NCBI RefSeq assembly: GCF_964340395.1
Contig: NC_135564.1
Location: 22,561,287-22,625,286, forward strand
Length of the DNA: 64,000 bases
Direction of reading: 5' to 3'
Origin: Glandiceps talaboti
Taxonomy: Eukaryota; Hemichordata; Enteropneusta; Spengelidae
The translations under genes and the position numbers were made by a program. Of the stretch, positions 9,979 to 55,961 are shown piece by piece (the first letter of the stretch is position 1; each line of letters begins with the position of its first letter). The notes under the pieces are model-generated. The model made no database searches. It was not told the DNA's origin and worked only from the letters and a program-made list of their open reading frames with translations.

Positions 9979-10753
9979 GTGTATTGGGTAAGGTCGGTGT
10001 TCAATTCGCTCCTGTTTAATACACCGTGTGAAACTAAAGTACTTCAAACCACCACTATGAAGTGTCATGACTTTGGTAGTTTACGTGCAAAGTTATGCCA
10101 GGGCGACCTTCACCTTTCATCAACCTATCTAGGAGTTACTCTTGGTCGCAATCTTACCTGGAAATCACATATCCAAAATGTTGTTAATGCTATCACCCCA
10201 AAGGTTGGACTAATTGCACAATTGCGACACTATGTACCGAAAGCCATTCTCTTATTATATAACACACTCATTTTACCACACATTACTTACTGCCTAGAAA
10301 TATGGGGTAATACCTATGCAACTTCCTTACAGCCAATATTTTTACTTCAAAAGAACATTGCTTGCCTCGCTACTTTTTCTGACTTTCATGCTCATAGCGA
10401 CCCTCTTTTCAGACAACTTGGTATTTTAGACATTTATAAACCCTGTAAACGGCACACATGCGTTTTCATCTTTGACTTGTTGAATAATCACTTTCCCATG
10501 ATATAACACATTACTTAAAAAAACCCTCCTCACATGTATCCCACCCGTTTCGCGACTCAAAATAAATTCTCTGTCACTAAAGTTAGCTTTTTATCTCATA
10601 GTCAACACAATATCAAGTATGCATCTGTAACACACTGGAATTCACTGCCAGACTACATAAAAAACATTCATTCATTCAAACATGCCTTAAAAGCTTACTT
10701 ACTTCAATAAGTGTGTGTGTGTGTGTGTTTATCCTGCGGTTGTTGTTGTTGTT

Positions 10754-10797
<44 letters not shown>

Positions 10798-11070
10798 AAA
10801 TCCTATTTATTCGTTCATGCAAAGCAATATTTTGACAATTATTCTTATCACATTTTGTTTATTTTTCCGCTACCTGAGTTTCACCCAGTATTTCCGACTT
10901 AACTCTTTCTGTAAGGGTTGTGGGCTAAACTAGTTCTGTAGAACTATTTCTACAACCCCCACCAGGTCCATGGAATTACTGATGTATTTGATTGAATAAT
11001 TTTTGACTTAATTTAATTTATATTTATATTATTATTTGTTATGTATGTTTTTTTTTTAATTTCCTGGTGA
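9979..11070 (+). pseudogene. 5'-truncated non-LTR retrotransposon (CR1/L2-like), RT C-terminal part and 3' UTR
   Basis: The frame 9979-10506 contains STYLGVTLGRNLTWKSHI, LYNTLILPHITYC and EIWGNTY, the conserved region after the reverse-transcriptase catalytic core in CR1/L2-type LINEs. The end of the ORF continues in another frame to the stop at 10708-10710, with TRFATQNKFS and THWNSLPDYIK, the usual W-N-x-L-P closing motif, so there is a frameshift near 10506. A GT/TTG microsatellite and a 3' UTR follow. The catalytic YADD part is missing, so this is a dead 5'-truncated copy. Confidence 0.8.
10711..10797. repeat. (GT)n then (TTG)n microsatellite
   Basis: A short GT run is followed by about 19 TTG triplets directly after the LINE stop codon. 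Confidence 0.95.
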
Positions 11071-12300
11071 AATGTTGTGTCATGGATCTATCTCAATAAT
11101 AGATCCATGGTTGTGTCTATCAAGACATTTATGACTATGACAAGTTGCAAATACATTTTACCTACATTGACAACATCTCGCCACTTCACATATTCCTGTA
11201 CAAGTATTAAAATCAAATGTCGTGATACTATCCATTCTGCCCACAATATTTCTGATGTAACCATTCGAAAGATCAAAGGGTTTCAGTTCTATATCTGCTT
11301 TATATTAAGTTGTAATTTTGTTCACATTTTTGAAACTTAACCAAACCTTACAGTATTCAATTTATAAGACATGACCTTATCAACACACAGATACACAGCC
11401 CACGTTTGGTATTTGAAATTGTACTCAAATGTGGTGAATCATCAGCCCTAGAGTGTCAGGCTATGAAAACCTAAGCGATGTCAGATTGGAATTTTCATTT
11501 AAAGAACAGAGCATTCTCGCTGTTTCCAACTTGCGCTGCCAGCACGAAAAGAAAAGTTTTAAAGTGATCGTGAAGGTATGATATATGTATAGATTGTATG
11601 TGCTTTACAAGTACACTTGTATAGGATGATGTCAACACACTCACGTATTTAGTTGAACACAACGAGAAATATCGTCACTCCATAAAGTATGCAATTTATA
11701 ACAATAACTTTTTCAAAATTGTTGCAAAGTTACCATAAGCAGCGGAAGACTACAAGACACATTTTCACACTCAAAATAACTTATCCATGATCTGTTGTGT
11801 CGTCAGCATGCTTTGGAAATCCACTACATAACAGTCCGTTCCACTACACTGCCGACTAAAACAAACGTTTTCCCGGGATAAAAGCCACGTGACATTGATG
11901 GATCATATTTGAATCACATCTTGTAAGCTGTTCCATTCGACAGTTTTATATGAATCTTTTTCTCATCTCAGTGGGGATTGTGACCAAAACGTCGGACTGA
12001 GAACACACCTGGTGCCGCCAAACAAACGTACAGCGATTATGTATATGTATAACATGAAACACATTGTCCATTAAACCATCGCTATCAGCAGTATACGAAT
12101 TGATGGGTAATAATGGACATTACCAAGACAGATGAATTTGTTCGAGATACAAATTTGATACAATGTGATCCCTAGTCACTAGTTACAGGGAGTGTTTACA
12201 CTGAGTCATAACTAAATCTTTGTCACAGTTTTATATGTGTCTCTTTCTATGTTATGTGAATATTTTGATTTCCTCTAAATGTTAATTTAATGTCGAATTT
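11071..12300. other. Unassigned intergenic DNA
   Basis: No convincing coding sequence or tandem repeat. A short inverted repeat, GGATCTATCTCAATAATAGATCC, lies near 11083-11105. Confidence 0.4.
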
Positions 12301-13140
12301 CGATAATTTAACCTGAAGAACAGAGTCAAGACCAAAGGTCAATGTCACAAAAGAAAGTTTAAACCTGACAATATGTACACTCGAATGTACCCTCTATGTA
12401 TTAACGTTTTTAAGTTAAGTGGTAAATCACTATTGTTCACTACAAATAACGGCTGCTATTATAAGTAACAGTGATATGATCAAAAAGACATTATTATTAT
12501 TATTATTATTATTAGACTTTATTTAAACTCGATAGACTGTTGAGCCAAAGGCTCTTCTCACACAGTGTCGAGATAAAAATATACAATATATACATTAGCC
12601 ACGCATACTTGCTACTATTAATTGTCTGAAATATGTAAGTAATAACTTAATTTTGACAGTCTACCCTGTAGGACAAGGTAAAGGTCAACGGTCACTCAAA
12701 AAAGAAAGCTTGCATGTGATTATATGGGGTTAGACACTTGAATAAAGTCTATGTATTGAAGTTTTTGAGTTATGCATTAATATAGCGATCATTTACTACA
12801 CATATGGTTGCCATTTGGCAAAAATTACATGAGCGCCAAAATATGCTTGTGTATACTTATTTTCTTCAATATTGCATGTAAATATGATTTGAAATATTGC
12901 CAATATGTAAACACTACAATGTCTGATACGCAGTAATTGGCTTGATTTTGATAATTGTGCCCGATGGTCAAGGTCTCAAAACATAGCTTGCATCTGATAA
13001 TATGGGGGTAGACACTTGACTTATAAACCTGATACAAAGGTGACATAGCAAGTGGGACATATGTATTATATGTATTACAGTTTATGAGTTATGCAGTAAA
13101 TCATGATTTGTAACTACAACTATGGCCGTTATACAATATT
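12300..13140. repeat. Three diverged copies of a roughly 330-bp tandem repeat
   Basis: Segments near 12300-12460, 12640-12800 and 12940-13130 share the same order of phrases: AAGGTCAA, AAAGCTTGCAT-like, ATGTATT, GAGTTATGCA and ATTTACTAC-like. They are old and diverged. A LINE tail interrupts the region at 12490-12600. Confidence 0.5.
12490..12600 (-). mobile_element. LINE 3' tail on the minus strand
   Basis: Read on the minus strand, GAGCCTTTGGCTCAACAG is followed by TAAATAAAGTCT and an (AAT)n tail. This is typical of a CR1/L2-type 3' end. No coding part is attached. Confidence 0.55.
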
Positions 13141-14703
<1,563 letters not shown>

Positions 14704-15590
14704 TTGAAACCAAATATCTCTAAATATCAGTATATGTTCTTCGGTACACGTCAACAACTAAAGAAAATACCAAATCACATTAATTCTCTGTCCTTTCAAG
14801 ATATTACTATCAAAGCTACTAAGTCTGCTACCTGCTTAGGCTTGAAACTGGACCCTGAACTCAGTTGGTCAAACCATGTGTCTTATCTCCGTAGGGCATG
14901 TGGTTTCCGTCTAACAAGACTGGCACGTGTTAGGCGTTGTATACCGGAAAAAGTCAGAAAGAATGTAATAGCTGCTACTGTCTTCTCCCTTTTAGACTAC
15001 TGTGACACAGTCTTTTCTAATTGTAATCTCACTTTGAAAAGTAGTCTTCAAGGTATCATAAATTTTGCTGTACGAATTCAATGTGGCCTTAAAAAATCAG
15101 ACCATGTAACACTTGCCAGAAATTCTCTAAATTGGCCAACTATTCAGGAAAGACACGATCAACACTTCAAAAATATTGTCAGCAAATGTATAAGCAAAAA
15201 AGTACCACTCTATTTATCTGATCTTGTCACTAAAAACTCAACAATACACCAATACAATACTCGGACCAAATACCACATTCCAAAGGCACACAGTCGTTCT
15301 TTCAAATACCGCTCATGTATTTCCGCAAATACGACTACTTAGTAAACACTTAGTTTTTAATGTCTTAAACCGTTTTTAACTTCATAATTCTAGCATCTCT
15401 CGTGTTTTACTTTTTATAACTTTTATTTTATCTTTGTACTCTGCCCTGTAAATTTTGTTACTCTCCCATATTTTTAAATTATGTGTCTTTATATTTTAAC
15501 GTATGTTTTGTATTTTTATATTCAATGCATGAAAATCCATTTATGGATGCATTGACCTAGAGTAATAAATCAAATCAAATCAAATCAGAT
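14704..15590 (+). pseudogene. 5'-truncated non-LTR retrotransposon, RT C-terminal part with (AAATC)n tail
   Basis: The frame 14704-15342 has MFFGTRQQLKK, CLGLKLDPELSWSNHV, VFSLLDYCDTVFSN and LQGIINFAVRIQ, matching the region downstream of the RT catalytic core in CR1/L2-type LINEs. The frame ends before the usual W-N-x-L-P motif. A 3' UTR follows with an inverted repeat around ATGCATGAAAATCCATTTATGG, ending in AATAAATC and four AAATC units at 15569-15590, which mark the true 3' end. The polymerase catalytic core and endonuclease are missing. Confidence 0.85.
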
Positions 15591-16139
15591 GCAGTCAATA
15601 GCCAAGTGAATGTGTGTGTCTGCCAAATATCACTGTATAAATTAAGGTGTAAATAATATTGCCATACAGTTGTATAACAATGTATTGAGAGTACAATTTG
15701 GGTATTGAAGCCAATTTTCAAGTACTCTATGGCTTCCGATGTGTATGGTTTGAAATTTATTCCACTAAATGGCCTGCTTCAAGTCCTTATTTTCAAAAAT
15801 GTTCTTAGCGTGGGAGGGTGACACCCCCTCCCACACCCTACCCACTAGCTATCATGGGAGATGCTGTTTCTGCCCAGAATTAAGTTTGAAAGAGAAAACT
15901 CTGCTGGCTAAGTATTTCCAAGTACAGGTTACAGTCCAATGTGAGACCTTTTTCGCAAAGCCCACATCTATTTGTAAAGAAATCTCTCCGCATGTTATGT
16001 ATGGACGCTGAAGTTGATTTCCACTGTTAGTTTACAGTGTGTACTGTAGTGTACCATACTGTATATCTCTGAAGTGAAGCTGGGGGGGGGGGGGGTTAAT
16101 GTATAATTACACATCAAAATATGACACCCTCTACATGTA
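15591..16139. other. Unassigned intergenic DNA
   Basis: No gene or clear repeat seen apart from a 15-G tract near 16082-16096. Confidence 0.4.
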
Positions 16140-16410
16140 CATATTATTATTAAACAAGTCGAATGATAGCCGCCACTCTATACCATAAATGGAATGACAG
16201 CATTGGAAAAAACTAATGACAGCCTTTACAGTATGTAGACAGTGGAATGACACGATTTTCTATATTCAGTTAGTTGAATGACACCCCCTGCACTGTTAAA
16301 CAAGTGGAATGACAGCCGCCACTCTATAGCATAAGTGGAATGACAGCCACCACTCTATAACATAAGTGGAATGACAGTCGCCACTCTATAATATAAGTGG
16401 AGTGACAGCA
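16140..16410. repeat. Minisatellite of about 32 bp, roughly 5 to 7 copies
   Basis: The recurring phrase is AAGTGGAATGACAGCC followed by GCCACTCTATAACAT, with diverged outer copies. Confidence 0.75.
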
Positions 16411-16470
16411 TATCCAATGCTCTGAAAAGCGAATTGCATCATTTAACCTTTTCTATATTCTGGGAAATGT

Positions 16471-16556
16471 GTCTGTGTGTGTGTGTGTGTGTGTTTGTTT
16501 GTTTGTTTGTTTGTTTGTTTGTTTGTTTGTTTGTGTGTGTGCGTGCGTGCGTGCAT
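16471..16556. repeat. (GT)n-(GTTT)n-(GT)n-(GCGT)n compound microsatellite
   Basis: Simple repeat; the ORFs here on both strands are artefacts of it. Confidence 0.95.
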
Positions 16557-16815
16557 GCATCTCCCCCTCTCCCCCTCCCTCCCCATATCTCCCTCCCATT
16601 TGAATGCTTGCTAGACCACCAAGATATTTCCATATCGGGAAAAGGCTACAAAAGGTTAATTTTTCTTTGACCATTTATTATACATAGAATATAGAAACAT
16701 CCTAAAACGACAATTATTTCGATATATTGTGAAGCTCTGCATGCTAGATACGGTTACATCTAAATTGAATATATTCAGGGGAAGTTAATATCCTAGCTCG
16801 TTCATTTGAAACGTG

Positions 16816-16926
<111 letters not shown>

Positions 16927-17135
16927 CAAACAACTGATGACGTATGATTTATAAGTATGCATGCACACACTACAGTTCGAATGTTGAAGATGACCCAAAT
17001 TTTGACATGGTGAGATTGACAGACTGGAAACAGCTTCATGGATGCCGCCAAACTGTAACAAAACATAACTTTAAAGCCTGGTGTCATTTATTATTACACT
17101 TTTACATTATGTACTCATTTCTTCCACTACGGTAA

Positions 17136-19443
17136 GGGGTTGACCATTTGATATCCTGGGGGGAGGGGGCTTGGAAGATTTCGGGGAAAAAAAGATGCCA
17201 AGTGGATTTTCATGAAAACAAAAATCAGGATATGAGTGGGTGATGGAAAAAAAAGATGGACCACTGCTGCTAGAAAAAAATATGTTGGCAGGGAAATGAT
17301 GCACAGGTTCGAGTATACTGTTCAACCTGCTCGTACCTCTCCAACCAGGACAAACAGTTTCAAACACATGTCAGGGACCAGTCAGTTTCGTTAGCCTGTG
17401 GTACATATACATATTTGTTCTTGTCTCTGTTTCTTTCATAAATGGTTTAAATATTACTTCATGTAAGGGTTCAAACATAACTATACATAAAATTATACAT
17501 ATAATACATGTATTACCTAGCTACCACACTAGTTACAGAACATGCCATGTAAGTGTTTGGCTGTTTCACAATCAGTGCTTCACTTATCTTGCACTATGGG
17601 GCAAAAGTGAACTTGAAGGTTTTGTAATGGTAATCTTCATACTATTGGATAGTTTATAAAAGAACTTAATCTAAATTGTTCTAGTCTCTTCAGTATGAAT
17701 TTGTCAGAAGGGATGATATACTTCCTATTTCAGACACTACATGTATCGACACCACAACTCAAATACAAGTTTATATTGTACACTAGGTATGACCTCCTAA
17801 AGTGCTCTCACACATCAGTAACTTTACTATGCATGCAATATCCATGCCCCTATACCAATGTTACAGGCCCACTTTTATAACATGGAAAACTTATTTAAAA
17901 AGGTTATATTTACTTTAGCTTTTCGACGCTTGACATTATATATCTCAGAGGCTATGAATAACCTAAAAATTGCCTAAATAGAAACAAAAAACTACAGATT
18001 TGGCAGGGGGGACCCCTTGGACTCCATCACCCCAGAGGCCACTCATTCGTTAAACCAACAATAAGATTCACCAAAATTGGTAAAAAAAACTTGAAAAGCT
18101 TCTAGGGGAGATTCCCTAGGACCCCCCCCCCCCATAAGAGGTAGATATGTCCAAGCCTCAAATCAAAGTTCTTCCCTCCACCTCTTATTGTCAAGATGCT
18201 ATGAAACTTTATTTCAAAAAATGTTTCAACCTTATGTAGTTGCTTTTTACATGTTACAGCTGTCTTGTAAAGCTTGCAAATTATTGCCTGAAAGTGTCTG
18301 TGAATAGCCTAAACATTGCCTTTAGAAGTAAAAACCTTCAGGGCTTCTGGGGGGGGGGGGAGACCCCCTAGAACCCCCTGTAAGAGGTAGACATGTCCAA
18401 GCCTCAAATCAAAGTTCTTCCCTCCACCTCTTACTGTCAAGATGCTATGAAACTTTATTTCAAAAATGTTTCAACCATGTGTAGTTGCTTTTTACAATTG
18501 TTAGAGCTGTCTTGTAAAGCTTGCAAATTATTGTCTGAATGTGTCTGTTAATAGCCTGAAAATTGGCTTTAAGAGTAAAATTCCTCCAGGGCTTCTAGGG
18601 GGACACCCGTACAACCCCCCTCCCCCATAAGAGGTAGACATGTTCCAGTTTAAAATCAATGTTCTTTCCTCCACCTCTTACTGTCAAGATGCTATGAAAC
18701 TTTATTTAAAAAATGTTTCAACCTTATGTAGTTGCTTTTTACATGTTAGAGCTGTCTTGTAAAGCTTGCAAATTATTGTCTGAAAGCGTCTGTGAATAGC
18801 CTAAACATTGCCTTTAGAAGTAAAAATCATCCAGGGCTTCTAGGGGGAGACCCTAGAAACCCCCGCCCCCATTCACACACACTCACACAAGAGGTAGACA
18901 TATCCCAGTCTCAAAGCTCTTCCCTCTACAGCTTACTGTCAGATGCTATGAAACTTTTTTCACGGGGGTCAGTGACTTTTTGTTGGCCCAATGGAAAAAA
19001 ACACTGACACCCCCCCCCACAAGCTGGAGAAACTGACCGGTCTATCTGAATGTCTGAGCTCACCAATCAAGTTTCCGATTTGTATTTTCAGTGTGTCATC
19101 ATACCATGGCATAAAAACTGTCAATGATGTTTATTTTAATTGAAAATCAAACATGTATGAAATATGTAGTTTTCTAAATAAAATCTGTGTGTGATAGAAC
19201 AGCATCTTTTTACTCTCTGTATTACCCTGTGCGAAAACCAAACAGAAAATTGTGTAGGTGTTCAACATTGACGTAAAAAAAAATCCGGATATCTCAAAGA
19301 AGCAAAGAAAAAAAAAGTTGCCAGCATAGGCGAAGGAGAGAAAAAATAATTCTCAGGCAAGCAATGGGAAAAAAATAATGACTCTCCATCAATCTTCCAA
19401 GCCCCCCCCCTCCCCCCCCCCCAGGATATCGAATGTCTACCCC
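17136..19443. mobile_element. 2.3-kb DNA element, TAA target duplication, G-rich inverted termini (PIF/Harbinger-like)
   Basis: The left end GGGGTTGACCATTTGATATC, a G-run and CTTGGAAGATT are matched in reverse complement at the right end (GGGGTAGACATTCGATATCC, G-runs, CTTGGAAGATT). TAA flanks both ends (17133-17135 and 19444-19446). A 3-bp TAA/TTA duplication with G-rich inverted ends is the usual mark of PIF/Harbinger-type elements. No transposase is visible. Most of the interior is a tandem repeat of about 240 bp, so this is a non-autonomous copy. Confidence 0.7.
18000..18960. repeat. About 240-bp tandem repeat, four copies, inside the TAA element
   Basis: Each copy runs through a C- or G-rich spot, ATAAGAGGTAGACATGTCC, CTTCCCTCCACCTCTTA, TGTCAAGATGCTATGAAAC, GTAGTTGCTTTTTACA and TCTTGTAAAGCTTGCAAATT, then restarts. 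Copies begin near 18100, 18350, 18600 and 18850; the last is shortened. Confidence 0.85.
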
Positions 19444-19667
19444 TAACAGTTTCATATTTCCAAACTGTAACAACACACATGTGAAATGTTAAGGGTCACG
19501 TGTTATTTAGTCTCACACTCATTCTTTACACATTGACGACTTTCTTGAGTATACATCCTGACAGCTGCGGGATTATGTGATTATTTGTATAGATCTTTAC
19601 CGTACTCGGATGTAACGAGACCTATCGAAGCATCGCGGCATATAATGAACCCCTGAAAGGACAAGAA

Positions 19668-19792
19668 TATCATGCCACACAGGAATATCATACACCCACA
19701 CACAGTCATTGTAATTTGGACTATCATACACCCACACACAGTCATTGTAATTTGGAATATCATACACCCACACACAGTCATTGTAATAGTCA
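19668..19792. repeat. 36-bp tandem repeat, three copies
   Basis: Units contain ATCATACACCCACACACAGT and CATTGTAATTTGGA. Because 36 is a multiple of three, all frames stay open; the ORFs here are artefacts. Confidence 0.9.
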
Positions 19793-19869
19793 AAACACGC
19801 CTCTCGACTCCACTGATCATTATGCATGCAAAGCAAGCAGGTAGCCATACTGGTATACGTGAATGAAAT

Positions 19870-20340
19870 AACGACGAAGGGTGTAACAGTTATAGGAAAA
19901 CATGACGTTTTTTTTAATTTCGTGTTGTAAACTCATAATATATTTCTGGTGTCATATGGAACAGTAAGAATACATGACAAGCACCTTTTATACACATAAT
20001 ATATCATATGTATATGTAACCACTATGTGAATATCACTGGTAAAGCAAATTTAGTCTTCATGGCAATGTCTTGGTGTATACTTAATATTATTCCAAATGC
20101 ATTCACTTCCTACGCAAAATATTTCATTGAGTTTCTTGTAGACCTTTCAGTTTTCTTTCAATTCTGTACAAGATCGGAGATACTGATCCAAAAACATGTT
20201 TGTCAGTACGATTTGGTTGTCATGGAATTATACAATTGCTGAACTCTTTCCAAGAAATTTTCAAAAAAGTGATGTTTCTATGGTAACGGCGTACAGTGAT
20301 GGCAAGCAATTAAGAGTCTAGTTTAATCTATTCGCATTCA
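19870..20340. other. Unassigned intergenic DNA
   Basis: No gene or repeat recognised. Confidence 0.4.
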
Positions 20341-20344
20341 ATAA

Positions 20345-21075
20345 GCTTATACAAATTAATCCATTTGTAACGTCCCGCCTCGATTATTGTAACAGTCTCT
20401 TGTACGGAATTAAACTAAAAGATCAAATTAGCTGTCTACAGACTCTTCAAAATGCGGCCGCACACCTTTTCAGTTGCTCACGCAAGTTTGATCACATCAC
20501 TCCAGTACTTGTTGACTTGCACGGCTTTCACTTGAATCAAGGATCAAAATCAAAATTCTACTAACTACTTTCAAAATCATCAATCATGCTGCACTCCTTT
20601 ATCTGATTGAACTAATTTGATTGTACATTCCAACTAAAGATCTTAGATCAGCCGAGAAGCTGTGTTTAATTCAACTGTGTAGCAACTGTTAACAATACCT
20701 ATGGACAAAGAGCCTTCTCAGTTTGTGCACCTTCCTTGTGTCTGATTTAATGATTTTGAGTTGCCAGGGTCGCTGCATGCAGGACAGCTGATGCTCTATT
20801 TTAAGGTGTGATGATGCCCTTAATGAGTAATTTGTTTTAATCTCCTAGCTGTCTTCGGAATATTTTTCTTTCGTATTTCAAAGACCTTTTAACCAACAAC
20901 TGTATACGTCATTTGTGCCCTAAGTTTCTTCTGAGAAACTTTTTTTGTGTGTTTTTTTCTGTGTTTTCGTAGCTGTTGTATTATTTTTCATTTTCAGTTG
21001 TTAGTTTGTTGTACAATGCGCTGAGACGTAGTGTAGCGCGTTTCTTTAATTAATAAAATAATAATAAAATAATAA
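20345..21075 (+). pseudogene. Degenerate non-LTR retrotransposon fragment (L2/CR1-like) with 3' UTR
   Basis: Translating 20360-20760 in shifting frames gives SRLDYCNSLLYGI, LQTLQNAAAHLF, KFDHITPVL, TTFKIINHAALLYLIELI and YGQRAFSVCAPSL. This is the conserved order at the C-terminus of L2/CR1-type RT proteins. Frameshifts (near 20538) and stops (near 20620) break it. The 3' part contains a GCGCTGAGACG...GTAGCGCG hairpin and ends in AATAAAATAATAATA at about 21045-21075, typical of the L2 group. The catalytic region is absent. Confidence 0.75.
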
Positions 21076-21417
21076 TATATACCGAGATATACATCAGATA
21101 TGCAATACAATCAATTGTTGGTAACATGAAACTCAACTGGTGTGATATTGTAAAAAGTGGTTGCATATATATTATTCGATTTGTCAGACAAAATATTTGA
21201 TTGTTTTCAGCAGGACTTTGGTTTGCAGACAAACTCGAATATAATCACATTTTGACAGAAACAATATTTATGCAAAGAAAAAGCCAATTAGGTGCTTCTA
21301 AACAAAATCATCTCAATTCATGTATACTCAACACATATTTTGGTGACGAAAACTTGGATACATACAATTACACTTACAACACGATGTAATAATTGTACAA
21401 AACAGCCCTTTTGTGCT

Positions 21418-22035
21418 CAATGAAATGACGGCCCTAATTTGGTACTCAATGATTCGAAATGACGGCCCTAATTTGGTACTCAATGATTCGAAATGACGGC
21501 CCTAATTTGGTACTCAATGATTCGAAATGACGGACCTAATTTGGTACTAAATGATTCGAAATGACGGCCCTAATTTGGTACTCAATGAAATGACGGCCCT
21601 AATTTGGTACTCAATGAAATGACGGCCCTAATTTGGTACTCAATGAAATGACGGACCTAATTTGGTACTCTATGAAATGACGGCCCTCCTTAGCTTGGTA
21701 CTCAATGAAATGACGGCCCTCCTTAGCTTGGTACTCAATGAAAGAAGGGCATTCCTTTGGTACTCAATGAAAGAAGGGCCCTCCTTTAGTACTCAATGAA
21801 AGGGTGGCCCTCCATTGGTACCCAGTGAAAGGACGGTCCTCCTTTGGCATATACAGAAAGAACGGCCTACATCTGGTACCCAATGAAAGGAAAGCCCTCC
21901 TTTGGTACTCAATGAAAGGACGGCCCTCCATTGCTACATAGGGAAAGGATGGCCATTGGTACCGATGAAAGGACGACCCTCCTTTGGTATATAATGGACG
22001 GGCGACCACCCATTGGTACCCGATGAAAGGACTTT
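21418..22035. repeat. Minisatellite of 26-34-bp units, about 20 copies
   Basis: The recurring phrase is TTGGTACTCAATGAAATGAC and GGCCCTAAT or GGCCCTCCT. Early units carry an extra GATTCGA. Units diverge toward the right. The minus-strand ORF over it (21764-22087) is repeat-derived. Confidence 0.9.
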
Positions 22036-23600
22036 TCAGCTGACTTTCGGATAACCGACACATACCCAATCTTTTACAGTAGTCCATCCTTCCTTGTAAT
22101 GCACCTATTAATCTTTAAAGATGTGATAAGTACAGCAATGATATGTTTTCTGTTCTTTATTTTCATAGTAGATACATATACCCAGAGACTAGTCATTATT
22201 TTAAAAACTAGGATCAAAAACTGGTCATTACTATTGCTTTGACAGCTAGCTAACTGACAAGTTACCGAATTCAAATTAACCTGTGTGTTGTTTTATCCAA
22301 ACCTTGCTGGTATATGTATATCCAACGACTGAACACCTCATTTTAGCCCTAAAGCTAATTTTTCCAGGTCGAATTATCATGATTATAACTCGTACTATCT
22401 TAAGGCTTACATATTTGTTTATTAATCTTCCTTGGTTCAATTTTGTGCCATCACTTCAAGGAAAAATAACAACGGCAGCTTTATGAAAACAAGAAAACGG
22501 TGCTACAATTGGAGTAAAATGTACATACAATATAAATACTATGTTATCATATATTCTGCAGATATGTTACAGCATGCCACGCATGTACATCACTATTCAT
22601 TTATATCAAGAAAAGAAACGTGAAAGAGACAACCAATGAATAAATAGATTTGAAATGTATGTTCATAAAAACAATCTAATGAATAGAAACATTTCCGTTG
22701 CGAAAAACAAAACAAAAACAAAAACAGCCAGCCAAACGAACAACGGCTCAGCTGTACTTTTAAGATTTACAGGAAACTGCATACAGTGCAAGGGAAAGCC
22801 AAACAATGTTGAAGATATAGCAAAAGCGAAGATTCACATGCGTAGGAAAGCACTCCAGTAATAAAATTTTGTGTTGATTTCATAATATTTCATATAGACA
22901 TATATAATTTATATGTAAGTCTGATATTTTCATATTTATACAATTATATCGCGGTCATTGAAATTTCGACTTGAGTACTATATATACATGTATAACAAAT
23001 ACAGTATGCCTCTAGGGACCACCAAATAATTTGCTAAGCAATGTATGAGTCAAGACTATACATGTCAACCACAGAGTAATATGAAATTCTCCAATGGATG
23101 GTTCCTAGGTTATGAGGGTCTATGTTGTTGTACCAGCTGCGATGAAGCATGTACGATTGTATTGTGAAGGAAAGATAATACGTGTATTCTTGTATTGTAC
23201 ACTCGATGCAGAAAAGGTGATGTTGCCATCTGGACAGAAGGAAACATAACATTTAGCAATACCCTGAAAAAGTGAAAGTGAAAAATCTATTCTTTATGTG
23301 ATGCAAATCGACTATTCATTTTTTTTACTCAAAAGCACTTCACCTTTTGCGAGATTGCAAGACCTGTTGAAATTAAGGGAATAAATTGTACTTGAAAAGA
23401 AGAGTTCATTTAATCCAAGAACGATATGAAACCGACTACTAGTGATTAGAAACTATCCACAAGAGAATTTGAATTTGCCTGCAGTTGCTATCTCTAACTT
23501 ACATTAAATGGCATCACGTTGTAAGGTAAAATATGTGAAAGCTTTAGGAAGATTCTTTATAAGTTTTTCTCTGTAAATGAAATTTCTTACTTTGTGTTTG
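22036..23600. other. Unassigned intergenic DNA
   Basis: Several short ORFs occur but none shows a domain, splice context or codon pattern that I trust. Confidence 0.4.
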
Positions 23601-23623
23601 CTTTCGCCCAATACCGTTTTGAT

Positions 23624-23629
23624 AACATT
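23624..23629 (-). promoter_or_regulatory. Possible poly(A) signal of the acidic-protein gene
   Basis: TTTATT on the plus strand reads AATAA-type AATAAA on the minus strand, about 355 bp after the stop codon at 23981-23983. No experimental support; it is the first such hexamer noticed downstream. Confidence 0.3.
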
Positions 23630-23980
23630 TATTTCGTCAATTCAAACACTCTCCTTTCACTTTAGTCTCTTGTTCTTTCTACATATTAAAAGGCACATGA
23701 TGTGTACGTCTTCCAAACTTAACGTTTCCAGATATCATGTTCTTGTCAACAAAATTAACAAGTGTAATTCATGATCAGCTATGCCACGCTTTAGGTTTTT
23801 GTAAACCGTACTAATAGAGTTATATGTGTGTATATTTTAAGAGTTACATCATTTTCATTCTCAAAGACTGGACAATCAACCAAGTCCACACATAATCTTC
23901 TTTCTTTCTTTGCAGAATGTAGAAAGTGCAAGAGAAAACATCTCAAACATCGTTTAAAGAAATCTGCCGAAGGCAATGCT

Positions 23981-55959
<31,979 letters not shown>

Positions 55960-55961
55960 CT

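Noticed and set aside
21764-22087. 107-codon ORF with repeated KGGPSF-like phrases
   Set aside because: It is made of minisatellite units and no start or neighbours support a gene.
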